Below are positions 29,301 to 37,443 of a stretch of DNA of 64,000 nt, one piece after another; position 1 is the first letter of the stretch, and the number at the start of each line of letters is the position of its first letter. Under the pieces are notes generated by a model that saw only the letters and a list, made by a program, of their open reading frames with translations, had not been told where the DNA came from and did not search any database. Location: positions 27,031,982 to 27,095,981 of the forward strand of contig JBAIZL010000008.1 in assembly GCA_036971475.1 (NCBI GenBank). Direction: 5' to 3'. The position numbers and the translations under genes were made by a program. This DNA comes from Prosapia bicincta (taxonomy: Eukaryota > Arthropoda > Insecta > Hemiptera > Cercopidae).

Positions 29301-32300
29301 TATTAATGTATTCAACTTAACTTTCTTAATTCATGCTTATTTGTGCACTCACAATAAGTATTAAATAGATGATAAATCATTATTCAACCGGTTTATCATT
29401 TATTTAACTTTCTAAAGTTGAAGTTTCTTGATGTAATCATCTTGAATTCACTGATTAAACTAATTTTACACTACTTAACTAAGTGAATACGTAATTGCTT
29501 ACTTGCTGACATGTTTCAAAACGATCGTTCCTTTTACGAAGCTAACCTTCTACTAGCGGCTTTTGGCTCTTTACAAACGATGTGACAGGGTTGGATTTAT
29601 GACATTAGGTGAGGTGTCGGCGTCTTGTGTGATGTATTTGAAAAGACTGTTGGCTTCAAAGTGTGTGTGGTTATTAAGTATATTTTCCCTGTCTGTTGTG
29701 TAGTGTTTGTAGATTTCATATTTTTCTAAGGTTGTTAGTTTTTTACTCTAAACAGTGTAAAAATAGACTTAATAACCCCACACACTTTGAACCCAATAGT
29801 CTTTTCAAATACATCACACAAGACGCCGACACCTCACCTAATGTCATAAATCCAACCCTGTCATACCGTTTGCAAAAGAGCCAAAAGCCGCTAGTAGAAG
29901 GTTAGCTACATAAAAGGAACGATCATTTTGAAACGCATCAGCAAGTAAGCAATCACATATTCACTTAGTTAAGTAGTGTAAAATTAGTTTCTAAAGTTGA
30001 AAAATTATAGAATTGAGCCAAACATTGTTAAATCTTTATTTTTTAAAGTTGTAATTATCAGTAAACCAAACTTATATTTACATAAGATATAATCTCAATT
30101 TTTGACAATGTTGAGCTCTATATTTCTGTAAATTTTTATACAGACAATTTCTATCTTGAGAGTTTGTGTATTTTCAAACAAGAAAAATGAAAAGATTGTT
30201 TCAAGTATAATTTATTCTGTTTCGACAAGATATCTTCTACAGCAAATTTCTTTATAATTTGGCACTTCATTACTTGGCATCCCTAGTTATCCTGTTTTTA
30301 AGAACATCTGTTTACTCCACACTGTCTGCTATGAGTACAGTTAAACCTCGATAATTCGAACTAACTAAGACCATGGCCTATCCGGGTTATCGAAAATTTA
30401 GGTTAGTCGGACACTTAAAAAAATTAAAAGATGACATTGTACATACAGTTAACTCCATTGCAATTTATATTTTGGCAAACAAATCTGTCAATTTGTCCTG
30501 TTTGATTTTGTGAGCAGCTTTCGTGCTTTACCTTAGTTTTTTCACCATAAGAAGCACTGAACATGTTAAATTTTGTTTATCTGTAGGCTTTAGATGATTT
30601 TATTGTCGTATTAGACATTTCATGTAAGTACAGTACTATACGATTTTTGTTATTTATTTATTGTTTTTTCTTCTACTTAAAAATCATTCTGGGTTATCCA
30701 GAGCCAAGTTAACGGAATCTGACTTATCAAGGTTCTACTGCATAATGATTTCAAGTTATTTACTATTTTGTTTTTCAATACCTTCTCCTGATTTCTTAGT
30801 TAATGCTGCTTGATAGTTATTTATGAACTATCATTGAACAATTGTCTATACTGTTCAGTATCACCTCACCTTTCGAGACATTTAAACCGTATTAGGTATC
30901 CATGTGTGTACCTAATACACATAGATAAAGTGAAGTTGTAGTGAAAGATTTGCAGTATAAAAACAAGTGTTCTGATAAGTATTATTTTGTGATCCTATTG
31001 ATTTTTCTAACTAAAAATAGAAACAATTGAACTCAATAACATTGCTTTAGTGCATAATCAATGTTGTTACTCCTTGTGACCATTCCTTGCTTATATTATG
31101 TTACTCATTAGTAAGTGAAAATACTATTTTCAAATATTTCAGTTAATTGTACAATGACCTCTCAAAGGTATCCCACATCAAACATGATAACTTCACAGTG
31201 ACTGCCGTTTTCTGTAATCTGACAGTGCTTTGATCATATATCTGCAAAATTGAAGAGCTGCTGAAATTTTATTCTTATGTTTGGTAATTTCTCCTTTATT
31301 AGGAGTAGCAAAGGTAAGAAGAGTGATTGAATGTAATGACATTATTATACACCATAAACCAATTCACTACTATAGTAATACTACATTACTTTACAGGAGT
31401 AAACATCATGTTTGCTGCTAACATGGGAAATAGAATGACAACTAGTTTTCATGGAATAACTTGCTAAAATTATTTGCTAAAATTAAATTTTTAAAGTTTA
31501 ATTTACTAATAGTTGTTACATGTTAGAAATGGATGAAAAAAGCACCTCATACACCAAAACAGTTGATTGCCACCATCTTGAAACTGGGTAGGCAATCAAT
31601 CACACTCGCTCCTGGCAGGGTATTCGACATAAATGAACTCTTACATATTCAATTTTGTTAAACAAATATTTCCAAAACTCAAAGCAAGTTTATAAAATGT
31701 TATTTCCTTTTAATTTCACCATATTAATTTATAACAATATTTCAAAATTAAAATAATAATAAAGTTATATTTACAATTTACACATTCACCAAACACTGAA
31801 AATATAGTCCAGTCTCATCCGCATTAAAAATATTTATCAAGTAATCATCTTCAACAATTTTTGCTATAAACATTTCTTGATAAAATTACATTTCTGTCTT
31901 TAAAGGCTGTAATCCAATCTACAACGACTTTAAATCCAGTAGTTCCCAATTTGTTTTTACAAGGATTATTGATCCTCTTAAAATAATGTTTTCCTCAAGA
32001 ATCTGTTTGAATCACTTTAAAACACAATTATTTAAATCAGGATGATCTGCTGCTTTATCCTGGATTCAAATGTTTTTCTAATTCCACTTCTTGAATATTG
32101 TAGTTGTATTTATTAAAAATATTGTAATTTAGTTGGTAAAATCCTGTATTTTTTTACATTTTCTTATTAACTTGTTATTCCTTGTTTTACTCCTTAAATG
32201 CTTTAACTCTTACTTTAACGTTAAACTGTTAAATAAAACTGTTTCATGTGCTCCCACTTAATTGCCATAAAATCACTAAAAACTGCTAACCTAAACTTCT

Positions 32301-35300
32301 TAACAGGGACAGAAATCTCAAGAAAACTTGAAATTTCAAGTGACTAAATCAAACCACAGTGTGGATTAATATACTATAGTGTATTGCATAAAGGATACAG
32401 TACCAACATATTTCATGTTGCCACATTAACGATTGATGAACACAGATTTAAACATTCGTGCAAAGAGGCAGCCATTATAAAATAGAAATTACAAAGACTT
32501 TTACCCGAAAGGCCAAAGCAGATGTTGTTATTTATGCTCTACAGAGGGCTCAAGAACCACTGGAACATCGTTATCCAAAACTTCTTTTAACCTTATCTAA
32601 AATTAAATCTTAATCTTAAAAATTCTTGTCAGTGCACTTTATAAGTGAAAATATCATTTTAATACTGATTCCAAATCATTTTTTATTGACCTATCAAGAT
32701 GGTACCTAACAGCCACTCTTCACACTATCAGTGTCATTGGCAACAACTTTTAGAGGAATCCCATTAACCTTAGTAAAATGTTAGCCTAATAAGGTTTATA
32801 AATTTATTCTAAGGAAGAATTTTGTTTTAAAAAATCCACTTGCTCTTGTTTCTTCCTCATTCTAAATAAATATAAGTAGTTGGAATTAGAGGTTGAGTTA
32901 TTCTTAGGGGTACACTTAGCAATACATATCTCTGGTATTAAAAGTAGAAACATGAAAAACCGATTTTTTTAAAATTACATCTTTTTACAACTTTTACAAA
33001 AACTCAATTAAGAAAAGTCACAGTTAAGATTACAGAAACATTATGTTAATTTGAAATAAATAATACTGTTACTAACAATAGTCAATTGTCAATTATCACC
33101 TACTTGTCAAATTCACAAGGGAATGTAAACTTTGGAACAGATTTTAAAACTTCTTCATCATTATAGGTTTCTGGAAACTTCTGGATGATCCAAGCATCAA
33201 CTCCTCCTTGCGGTCCAACAACCTCGCAGAAACACTCAAATATATGTCTTACATTCTCCCTGCACAATGTAAATACAAATTAAAACTCTAACATTAATAT
33301 TGGACTAATTATTTGTTAACGAATATTTTATTATGTCATTGTCAGAGAAATATATAACGTTATTATAGAAATGTTTATGAAACAATATACATTTAGAAAA
33401 ACAAAATTCTATGCAAATAAATCTGTTTACAGTACCATAATAGATAATTTAAACACAATAAATTTTAATAACTTATAACTTTAAGCTTGTTGCAGAAGAA
33501 AGAAAAAAGAGGAGGAAGAGAGCAATGAGAAGATGGTGATATTGGAGATGTGAGAACGAGAGGAGAGAAAGAAGAATTTTTTCCCCCTGGCGAACAACCA
33601 ATGTTGGTTATCATCCATCGCCAATAACATAACTACTTCAAAACTAAAATTGAATTACCAAAAATATTAAAATTATAACAATATAATATATTTATTCCAA
33701 ACAACAACATAATCTAAAACAAAAACGTAACAAAAAATAACAGAGTATAAAAAAACTTTTTAACAATAACAACAAAAATTAAATGTGAAGATGCTTTCAT
33801 TGTTTAAACTTATGTGTTCATGTACCTTCCTAAAATAAACAACAGAAACTGGTTGTGTTTATAATAAGGTCATTTCATGACCCGTTTGCTATTTGCTTAG
33901 CTGTTACCTGCATGTGGGTCTGTCAGACCCAGCCCCACCTATCTCATTACTTTTGTTTTTTCAGTGTCAAGTTAGTCTAAACGTATTTAGTGATGTATTT
34001 TGTTCTGTTTTAGTCTATGATGTTGGTTCCTTTTAGAGGGCGCTGCCTGGTTAGGATATATATCCCAAACAAACCCCCTAAATACAGGATAAAGGTCTAC
34101 ATCTTCAGTTGTTCAAAAACATATTATGTGAAACATTTAGAACCATATGCGGGTGCTCAACCATCTTTGGCATTTCATGTAAGCAATTAGTCCTTCTACG
34201 ACTTATAGAGCCTTACACTAGAAGAAATGTAACACTAGATAACTGGTTCAATTCCTATTCTGTAGTAGACAAGTTGAAAGATAAAAATACCTTACTGTCG
34301 TAGAGACTCTAAAGAAAAATAAACCAAAAGTTCCCTTAGAATTTCTAGAGCATAAATCTAAAGAACAGTTTTCTAGCATGTTTGGGTTCCAAGGAGATGT
34401 AACTATAGTATCATACGTTCCTAAATGTAACAAATACATACTACTTCAATCTTCAATGCACAATTATAATGAAATCAATATAAAAAATGCTAAACAACAA
34501 AAAGCCAAGCATCATTACATATTATAATAAAACAAAAGGTGGTGTTGGTAGTTGATGCTGTATGGCGAATATACAGTAGCAAGAGGAACCAAGCGTTGGC
34601 CACTTGATCTTTTTTTGGAATTATGAACATTGCATCATTAAATGGCTATGCAACCTTATAACTATGAAGAGACGTATCTAAAAATATTGGGGGGGAAACC
34701 TTTTACACCTGTGTGTGTAGAACAGCGTGGCATGCAACAAAATCTATCGCGAGAAATTTGACGTCTTGCTACTAAACTTTCCGGAATCCAAGAAAAAAAA
34801 ATAGTAACCCAGAAATAGGAAAAAGAGGAAGATGCTATAAATGTAAAGACAACAAAACGAAATATTACTGTCGTAGCTGCGAAGTATGGCTGTGTCTATC
34901 ACATGAGCAAATGTTACTATGTGATGATTGTAGCGAGAATTGAAAAATGTAAAGATCGATATTTTGAACAATCTGTGTTGTTCTCCTTTTTAGCGCAAAT
35001 GGAAGGGTTTATTTTTTTTGTATTTATTAACACAAAAAACAGATTAGTTTAGTATATTGATTGTTTATCATGTGTTTATTGGAACTTTTTGAAAATGCCA
35101 GAAATTGACTAATGAAAAATGTTTTTTAACAAATTAATTACAGTAATTATAACGTTATTTTCTGAAAATCTTTATATTATTTTTCAATAAATAATACTTG
35201 TAAAGATTTGTATAACTATTTTTATTTAAAAAGCTTCATTTAAATTAATTTAGTAATTTTTTATCTTTTGGGTCCTACAGACCCAGAGCGACAATTCATG

Positions 35301-37443
35301 TTAGATTTTTCACCTGACCATTCTAGGGTTAACCATATTCTTTATAAATAAAATATAATTTAGCTATATAGTAATTTATTAAAATATAGTGTTCTATTTT
35401 GCTAGGAAACTTTGAGCTTATATAATTTTGTGTAATTCCTACATTGAGATAATGGGAAATACTTGAGTAAATGCGCATTGATTTTTTTTTTTTATTTTCT
35501 CATATGGTACTCAAATATACATTCTACATTAAAATATAGCTACAAATTATTTAAGATAGGTTTATTTCTAAAAGAAAAGAAAACATTAACTTTGTAAATG
35601 TTGAATCAACTTTTTATCAACACAACCCAAAATCAAGTTAACCATTTGGGTTTTAATGCCCTATGAATGTGAATAAACCTCGAGTTTATAAATTTAACTA
35701 TTCAAGTTGACAAGGTTGAACTTGGTATAGTTCAGTTTTAACATTATATTTTTCAATATAAATTACAAAAATTTTTGCTACAATATTACATTGAAACATT
35801 AATTTGCATTTAGGAATATAAGTGTCTTAAAATTACCAAAATTTACCTATTTATTCATTTACATACATTTTTACAACAGAAAGTTGGGATAAGTATATGT
35901 CCAAGTTTTAGATGTATTTTTGAACCTAGTGTTTGATGTGTTACCATTATGATTAGGCCTTTATTGAGACAAGTATGCGAGTTAGCTTATGTGATAAATT
36001 TCTGTATTTTTTTTATATAACCAAACCTATTCTACTACTAGACCGAGTAAATATTGTGTGTGGAAAATATATGAACTACTACTATACCGAATAAACATTG
36101 TACGTGGAAAATATGACTAGTTCTACTATGCTGTGGGTATTTTCTTCTCCATTTACTTGGTCGTGTACTAACTATATATTTGAGTACAGTTTTCTGCCAT
36201 TCCTAACGTTTCAATATTCTCCTCTGTTGATGCATTTTGGAGTAACTTTATTTTCAAAACTTCAACTGTACTAAATTTTGAAAATGAAGTTACTCCGACA
36301 CACGTCAACACAGGAGAATATTGAAACGTTAGGAATGGCAGAAAACTATACTCAAACATATAGAAATATTCTTAACAGAAATGAAGATGAATATATTAAT
36401 AATAATAACTCTATGCTGTATTACTGCTATATTTTTTATATATAGTTGTTGATATAGGTTCTGTTACATTACATCAAAAACAACCAGTTTAAACAATTTT
36501 GTCTTCATTGTTTCTACATTAATGTCTTTGACTTTGAACCACTATTAATGTTTCCTGATATAAAAATATATGGGGGTGTCGGAATGTTTCATGCAAATAT
36601 AGACCCGGTTTAGAAATGTAAACATTTACCAATTATATTTTTCCATCCGTGAAGGAACACAAAATTAGCATATATATGTATGTATAAAAGTGTCACATAT
36701 TATTACATATTCAAGTATTTAAATGTAAACTAGCAGCTTAAGTTCAAGATGAAAATAAATCATTATAAAAATTTAATAAATAATCTTTTGGAAGGATTCT
36801 CAACGTAAATATTAACAATTACGTAAATTACACCGTTACTTGAAAATTTACCAATTTTCGGTTAATGTGCACCATCTGAGGTTAAAGTATAAAATTGTTC
36901 AAAAACATGTTCTTTATAATTTTTAAAAGGTAGGTCATTAAAAGTAAATAACATAACTTTTGCCTTATAACCAACAACAAAATTTTAATTACTACCTTAA
37001 ATTGTTTACTATGTTAAATCATTAAAACTATTAATTGAAAAAAATTAAGTAAAATTGTACTTTAGTAATTATTTTAAAGTAAACAGTTACTTTTTGGTAC
37101 ACAAATTCTCAGAACTATTCAGATATTTAACAATTGTGTGGATTTTGATGATAAACACAACTGATTGAAGGCCACTTGATACATATGTTTTAATTGTTCT
37201 TTACAAGGTTAAATGTGTGAGAAATTTTGATATATTCTTCAGTTACTTATCTAAAGAAACAAAATTAAACATAAGAAGACTTAAACATTGATTCTTTGTA
37301 GGGGATAGGTTTACAAGTGAAATTAAAAATAGATAATTATGATAAATCACATTCTAAGTAAAATAACTGAAGATTTAAAACATATTACATCTGTAATAAT
37401 CAAATATAATTTATAAATCTTTATACCTTATTCTTGATCCCAT
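8085..37443 (-). CDS. DENND1: DENND1 (connecdenn)-like DENN-domain Rab GEF, nine coding exons, 3' end not seen
   Basis: Spliced minus-strand gene, join of 37427-37443, 33104-33259, 29137-29274, 27530-27662, 22505-22558, 19273-19530, 15073-15174, 9278-9505 and 8085-8261. All junctions are GT-AG and phases agree, giving 421 codons with no stop. The protein begins MGSRIRENVRHIFECFCEVV, the family's conserved start, then carries a u-DENN segment (about 10-105), the central DENN core (about 165-285, with ASMLYERR, YPMSWQH, IPVLP and LAPMPYLIG) and a d-DENN segment (about 287-400, with GDGVSRSFLRA and the GFSDEFE motif). The family is known to act as GEF for Rab35 at clathrin-coated pits and endosomes, with AP-2 and clathrin binding motifs in a long C-terminal tail. 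That tail is missing here and is expected beyond base 1 or in unrecognised exons. Introns of 1.0-5.6 kb are full of transposons. The family assignment is strong; that this is the single insect DENND1 orthologue is inferred. Confidence 0.93.
9278..9505 (-). CDS. DENND1: DENND1 coding exon 8 (d-DENN)
   Basis: 228 nt, phase 0 to 0, acceptor GTATAG, donor GTAATT. It encodes the first helices of d-DENN: GDGVSRSFLRALVQLIGGYR, then ITFNQDAFVESRP and FLRKMLELQIFQQ. The match to the family's GDGVARAFLKAQAAFFGSYR and FLQNATQLQLFKQ is clear. Confidence 0.94.
10038..11214 (-). pseudogene. Internally deleted piggyBac element, family P1 copy 1
   Basis: TTAA-flanked element (10034-10037 and 11215-11218) with inverted ends CCCTAGAGTGAACGGGC and GCCCGTTCACTGTAGGG. 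A GGGTCTCACAGACCC palindrome sits just inside each end. On the minus strand an N-terminal fragment (about 10770-10875, MSSRRVETPSEI then LLEELSESEVSDSD, with a stop) and a C-terminal fragment (10424-10600) remain. The C-terminus is the piggyBac cysteine-rich domain, RGRCSLCKDNKTKYFCKECK then VWLCLGH. The catalytic DDE centre is deleted. It lies in DENND1 intron 7. Confidence 0.85.
11470..12689 (-). pseudogene. Penelope-like element, RT and GIY-YIG remnant
   Basis: Reading the minus strand in several frames gives, in order, DGTAIGNS (RT, about 12500-12531), FDIYRKPTS (about 12216-12248), SGIYKVNC (about 11786-11815) and YIGQTRNE (about 11749-11770), then SSIAVHILETTHNLDVNNVK. This is the order of a Penelope-like element: reverse transcriptase followed by a GIY-YIG endonuclease. 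Many stops and frameshifts make it inactive. Its 3' end is mirrored by a plus-strand copy at 14042-14222. It lies in DENND1 intron 7. Confidence 0.8.
12690..14039 (+). pseudogene. Tigger/pogo family T1, internally deleted copy
   Basis: Flanked by TA (12688-12689 and 14040-14041) with degraded inverted ends starting CAGTAGCCACC and ending GTCAGCTCCTG. The open stretch 13129-13419 encodes a CENP-B/Tigger N-terminal helix-turn-helix region: FQKKQHELNVKKNFLDILDQ, then NAASQLDVL, KILKNKDYI and GSGKDPQVES-like words. It then jumps to the C-terminal YKYEQFINNILLEDY sequence, so the DDE catalytic core is missing. It is the same family as the element at 24240-26638. Confidence 0.82.
14042..14222 (+). 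pseudogene. Penelope-like element 3' fragment, inverted partner
   Basis: Reverse-complement match to 11470-11620. The plus strand reads NKYDPGISLNSD and NSILYSLLKLDYDFY, continuing the C-terminal end seen in the minus copy. The two PLE copies thus face outward with a Tigger derivative between them. Confidence 0.75.
15073..15174 (-). CDS. DENND1: DENND1 coding exon 7
   Basis: 102 nt, phase 0 to 0, acceptor TTTTTGCAG, donor GTATGT. It encodes RVRRNDMGEVVILDADDNYV followed by ETPFRDLESLPQDV, matching the family's VVILNVDTNTLETPFDDLQSLP segment at the end of the DENN core. Confidence 0.94.
15960..16330 (-). pseudogene. Transposase N-terminal remnant (DUF4817/mariner-like HTH)
   Basis: The minus strand reads VQCNFRHQ, GNEPPIAKVIYNWVKSFKQ and TGKLRISEDTFEQIHTLCL with one or two stops. 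This resembles the helix-turn-helix segment found in many insect mariner-related transposases (QRNFRxxYGxxPPxxxxIxxWxxxFxxTG). No catalytic part follows. It lies in DENND1 intron 6. Confidence 0.55.
16475..16540. mobile_element. Isolated Tigger-like terminus
   Basis: TA followed by CAGTGAAACTTGTATAACTC resembles a pogo/Tigger terminal repeat. No partner end was found before the R1 repeat begins. Confidence 0.35.
16540..17635 (-). repeat. Dispersed repeat R1, copy B, split by a PLE tail
   Basis: The reverse complement matches copy A (338-1125) in two blocks: about 17160-17635 against 340-810, and about 16540-16780 plus 16930-16975 against 820-1084. The intervening 16988-17130 is foreign and matches the PLE tail of family B. 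A second AT-rich stretch (about 16785-16925) also has no counterpart in copy A. Confidence 0.7.
16988..17125 (-). mobile_element. Single Penelope-like 3' tail (family B)
   Basis: Starts GTTGCTTGATGTAATCATC and runs through GAATACGTAATGGCTTACTT and the GTTCCTTTTACGAAGCTAAC block, the same tail found as inverted pairs at 29423-29987 and 39986-40225. It interrupts repeat R1 copy B. Only one arm is present. Confidence 0.75.
17800..18960 (-). pseudogene. Non-LTR retrotransposon reverse transcriptase remnant
   Basis: The minus strand reads, in order and across frames, WKSGKFPSSFVGTVVKLI, PSKIRIIALTNTHGKLLSSI, an LALEDARKNERQIVIALLDL then NAFGSVS block, RRGVFQGDTLSP-like and MAFADD (about 18297-18318), the RT active-site motif. 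This order is typical of LINE-type RTs with FADD. Several stops and frameshifts are present. Untranslated tail sequence probably continues to about 17640. The clade is unassigned. It lies in DENND1 intron 6. Confidence 0.8.
19273..19530 (-). CDS. DENND1: DENND1 coding exon 6 (core DENN)
   Basis: 258 nt, phase 0 to 0, acceptor TTTTACAG, donor GTAAGT. It carries the most conserved part of the DENN core: VDLNNMVIIFASMLYERR, a Ser/Lys-rich strand, then YPMSWQHIFIPVLPQQLVDY and LLAPMPYLIGVSK. This is the largest and most diagnostic exon of the gene. Confidence 0.96.
19531..22030. other. DENND1 intron 5, mostly unrecognised
   Basis: AT-rich intronic DNA. The only recognisable mark is a TA-preceded CAGTAGAACCTCATTATAAT at about 21106-21130, a Tigger-like terminal repeat whose partner was not found. 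Confidence 0.4.
22031..22194. repeat. Two-copy tandem duplication, 82-bp unit
   Basis: Units start TTTCAGAAGAAACATAAGAC at 22031 and 22113 and differ at only a few bases. No coding potential. It lies in DENND1 intron 4 is excluded by position: it sits in intron 5, just downstream of exon 5 in transcript order. Confidence 0.88.
22505..22558 (-). CDS. DENND1: DENND1 coding exon 5 (54-nt micro-exon)
   Basis: Short in-frame exon of 18 codons ending LPSIPEN, which precedes NLTEY in the next exon exactly as in the family (LPSIPENRNLTEY). Acceptor is TTTCTAG, donor is GTAAGT. Both flanking phases are 0, so skipping it would keep the frame and remove 18 residues. Confidence 0.9.
23285..23369. repeat. 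(CA)n then (TA)n compound microsatellite
   Basis: About 32 CA units (23285-23349) are followed by about 10 TA units. It lies in DENND1 intron 4. Confidence 0.97.
23420..24239. mobile_element. Penelope-like inverted pair (family A)
   Basis: Left arm 23420-23813 is the inverse of right arm 23843-24239 with a ~29-bp loop. The right arm (plus strand) encodes FEEHYRAFKNKNSKVSNIAA, then HLISHKHEITNCENNLTILE and LEKYHI, the C-terminal part of a PLE GIY-YIG endonuclease with a stop, then a non-coding tail ending near GGTGGATAAAATTACTTAC. The left arm carries the same on the minus strand. The two 5'-truncated copies therefore face outward. The outer edge of the right arm is cut by a Tigger insertion. 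It lies in DENND1 intron 4. Confidence 0.85.
24240..26638 (+). pseudogene. Tigger/pogo transposon family T1 with broken transposase
   Basis: Starts CAGTCGGCGCCGCTTATTGT after TA (24238-24239). The right end near 26614-26638 is the inverted, degraded counterpart (TGATCACAATAAGCGGCGAC). Coding blocks: 24807-25166 (CENP-B/Tc5-type HTH, LKLWFKNVREKDGRVDGPLM, then FKATEGWFNRWKKR), 25150-25389 (YNADETRLYYRALP, first DDE Asp), 25411-25680 (VLLLDNCTAHN and QPCDQGIIKDLKSFYR, second and third acidic sites) and 25655-26182 (acidic C-terminus). It is broken by frameshifts near 25150 and 25670 and a stop at 25387-25389, and the first ~50 residues of the protein are missing. Members of this group move by cut and paste at TA. 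It lies in DENND1 intron 4. Confidence 0.92.
27530..27662 (-). CDS. DENND1: DENND1 coding exon 4
   Basis: 133-nt exon with acceptor TATTAAG and donor GTAAGT. It encodes the linker FLNQISELT... to VPDPGGSLSYVLNEDD (residues about 104-148), corresponding to the family's IPDPGVSV stretch between u-DENN and core DENN. The acceptor has a poor pyrimidine tract but gives the only phase-compatible join. Confidence 0.88.
27960..28420 (-). pseudogene. Mariner-like transposase C-terminal scrap
   Basis: The minus strand near 28045-28095 reads KP*SPNLAPVNFYLFVSL, resembling the mariner motif PPYSPDLAPCDFFLFPKL with its catalytic Asp changed or lost. Upstream frames are heavily decayed. The match is short, so the class call is moderate. 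Confidence 0.45.
29137..29274 (-). CDS. DENND1: DENND1 coding exon 3 (u-DENN)
   Basis: Acceptor TTACAG, donor GTAAGT, 138 nt. It encodes HFSFVLTSYDSKWTFGFCRH and ends LSFLPWHESFTK, matching the family motif FTFVLTDIDSKQRFGFCR. The split codon made with exon 2 (AA+T) reads Asn, and the frame stays open across the junction. Confidence 0.93.
29423..29987. mobile_element. Penelope-like inverted pair (family B) with 14-bp target duplication
   Basis: The right arm (plus) encodes THFEPNSLFKYITQDADTSP, then NVINPTLSYRLQKSQKPLVE and a stop at about 29905, a PLE C-terminus, followed by the tail GTTAGCT...AAGGAACGATC...GTGTAAAATTAG. The left arm is the inverse. The left end has a 37-nt extension (29423-29459) with no partner on the right. 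Direct repeats TTTCTAAAGTTGAA flank both sides (29409-29422 and 29988-30001), a 14-bp target duplication. It lies in DENND1 intron 2. Confidence 0.88.
30338..30740. mobile_element. Tigger-like miniature element (~403 bp)
   Basis: Starts CAGTTAAACCTCGATAATTC after TA and ends ACTTATCAAGGTTCTACTG, inverted with mismatches. There is no coding frame. The termini resemble those at 4320 and 21106. Confidence 0.65.
31690..32280 (-). pseudogene. Tigger/jerky-type transposase remnant
   Basis: The minus strand reads, across frames, TVKVRVKAFKE, HPDLNNCVLK then FKQILEENIILRGSI, GTTGFKVVVDWITAFKDRN and IFNADETGLYFQCL. This is the order of CENP-B HTH domains followed by the first DDE motif. The element is cut short after that motif. 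Stops and shifts throughout. It lies in DENND1 intron 2. Confidence 0.7.
33104..33259 (-). CDS. DENND1: DENND1 coding exon 2 (u-DENN)
   Basis: The exon follows a TTGTGCAG acceptor and ends before a GTAGGT donor. It encodes FECFCEVVGPQGG through VPKFTFPCEFD, the first half of the u-DENN region (residues about 6-58). Length is 156 nt, entering and leaving at phase 2. The sequence aligns without gaps to the well-known human DENND1 start region as recalled (FPEDYSDQEVL versus FPETYNDEEVL). Confidence 0.92.
33860..35328 (+). pseudogene. piggyBac element, family P1 copy 2
   Basis: The right end ACCTGACCATTCTAGGG is followed by TTAA (35329-35332); the left end near 33860 is degraded. A GGGTCTGTCAGACCC palindrome near 33916 and a similar one near 35270 match copy 1. 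The plus strand reads LRLIEPYTRRNVTLDNWFNS, EFLEHKSKEQFSSMFGFQGD, KTKGGVDVVDA-like and a C-terminal cysteine-rich domain at 34818-34943 (GKRGRCYKCKDNKTKYYCRS then CEVWLCLSH). Frames are interrupted by shifts. The order is that of a piggyBac transposase. It lies in DENND1 intron 1. Confidence 0.85.
36171..36362. repeat. Inverted repeat, two ~90-bp arms
   Basis: Left TTTTCTGCCATTCCTAACGT and right ACGTTAGGAATGGCAGAAAA are exact inverses, and similarity continues inward to a short centre near 36265. It may be another outward-facing pair of truncated copies, but no PLE coding sequence was recognised. It lies in DENND1 intron 1. Confidence 0.85.
37427..37443 (-). CDS. DENND1: DENND1 coding exon 1 (17-nt start exon)
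   Basis: Minus-strand ATG at 37443-37441 opens MGSRI plus two bases of the next codon, followed by a GTATAA donor. Joining it to the acceptor at 33260 gives MGSRIRENV, which matches the conserved DENND1 N-terminus and the required phase. The exon was found by this logic rather than by length, so confidence rests on the exact fit of motif, phase and splice site. Upstream 5' UTR extent is unknown. Confidence 0.85.
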
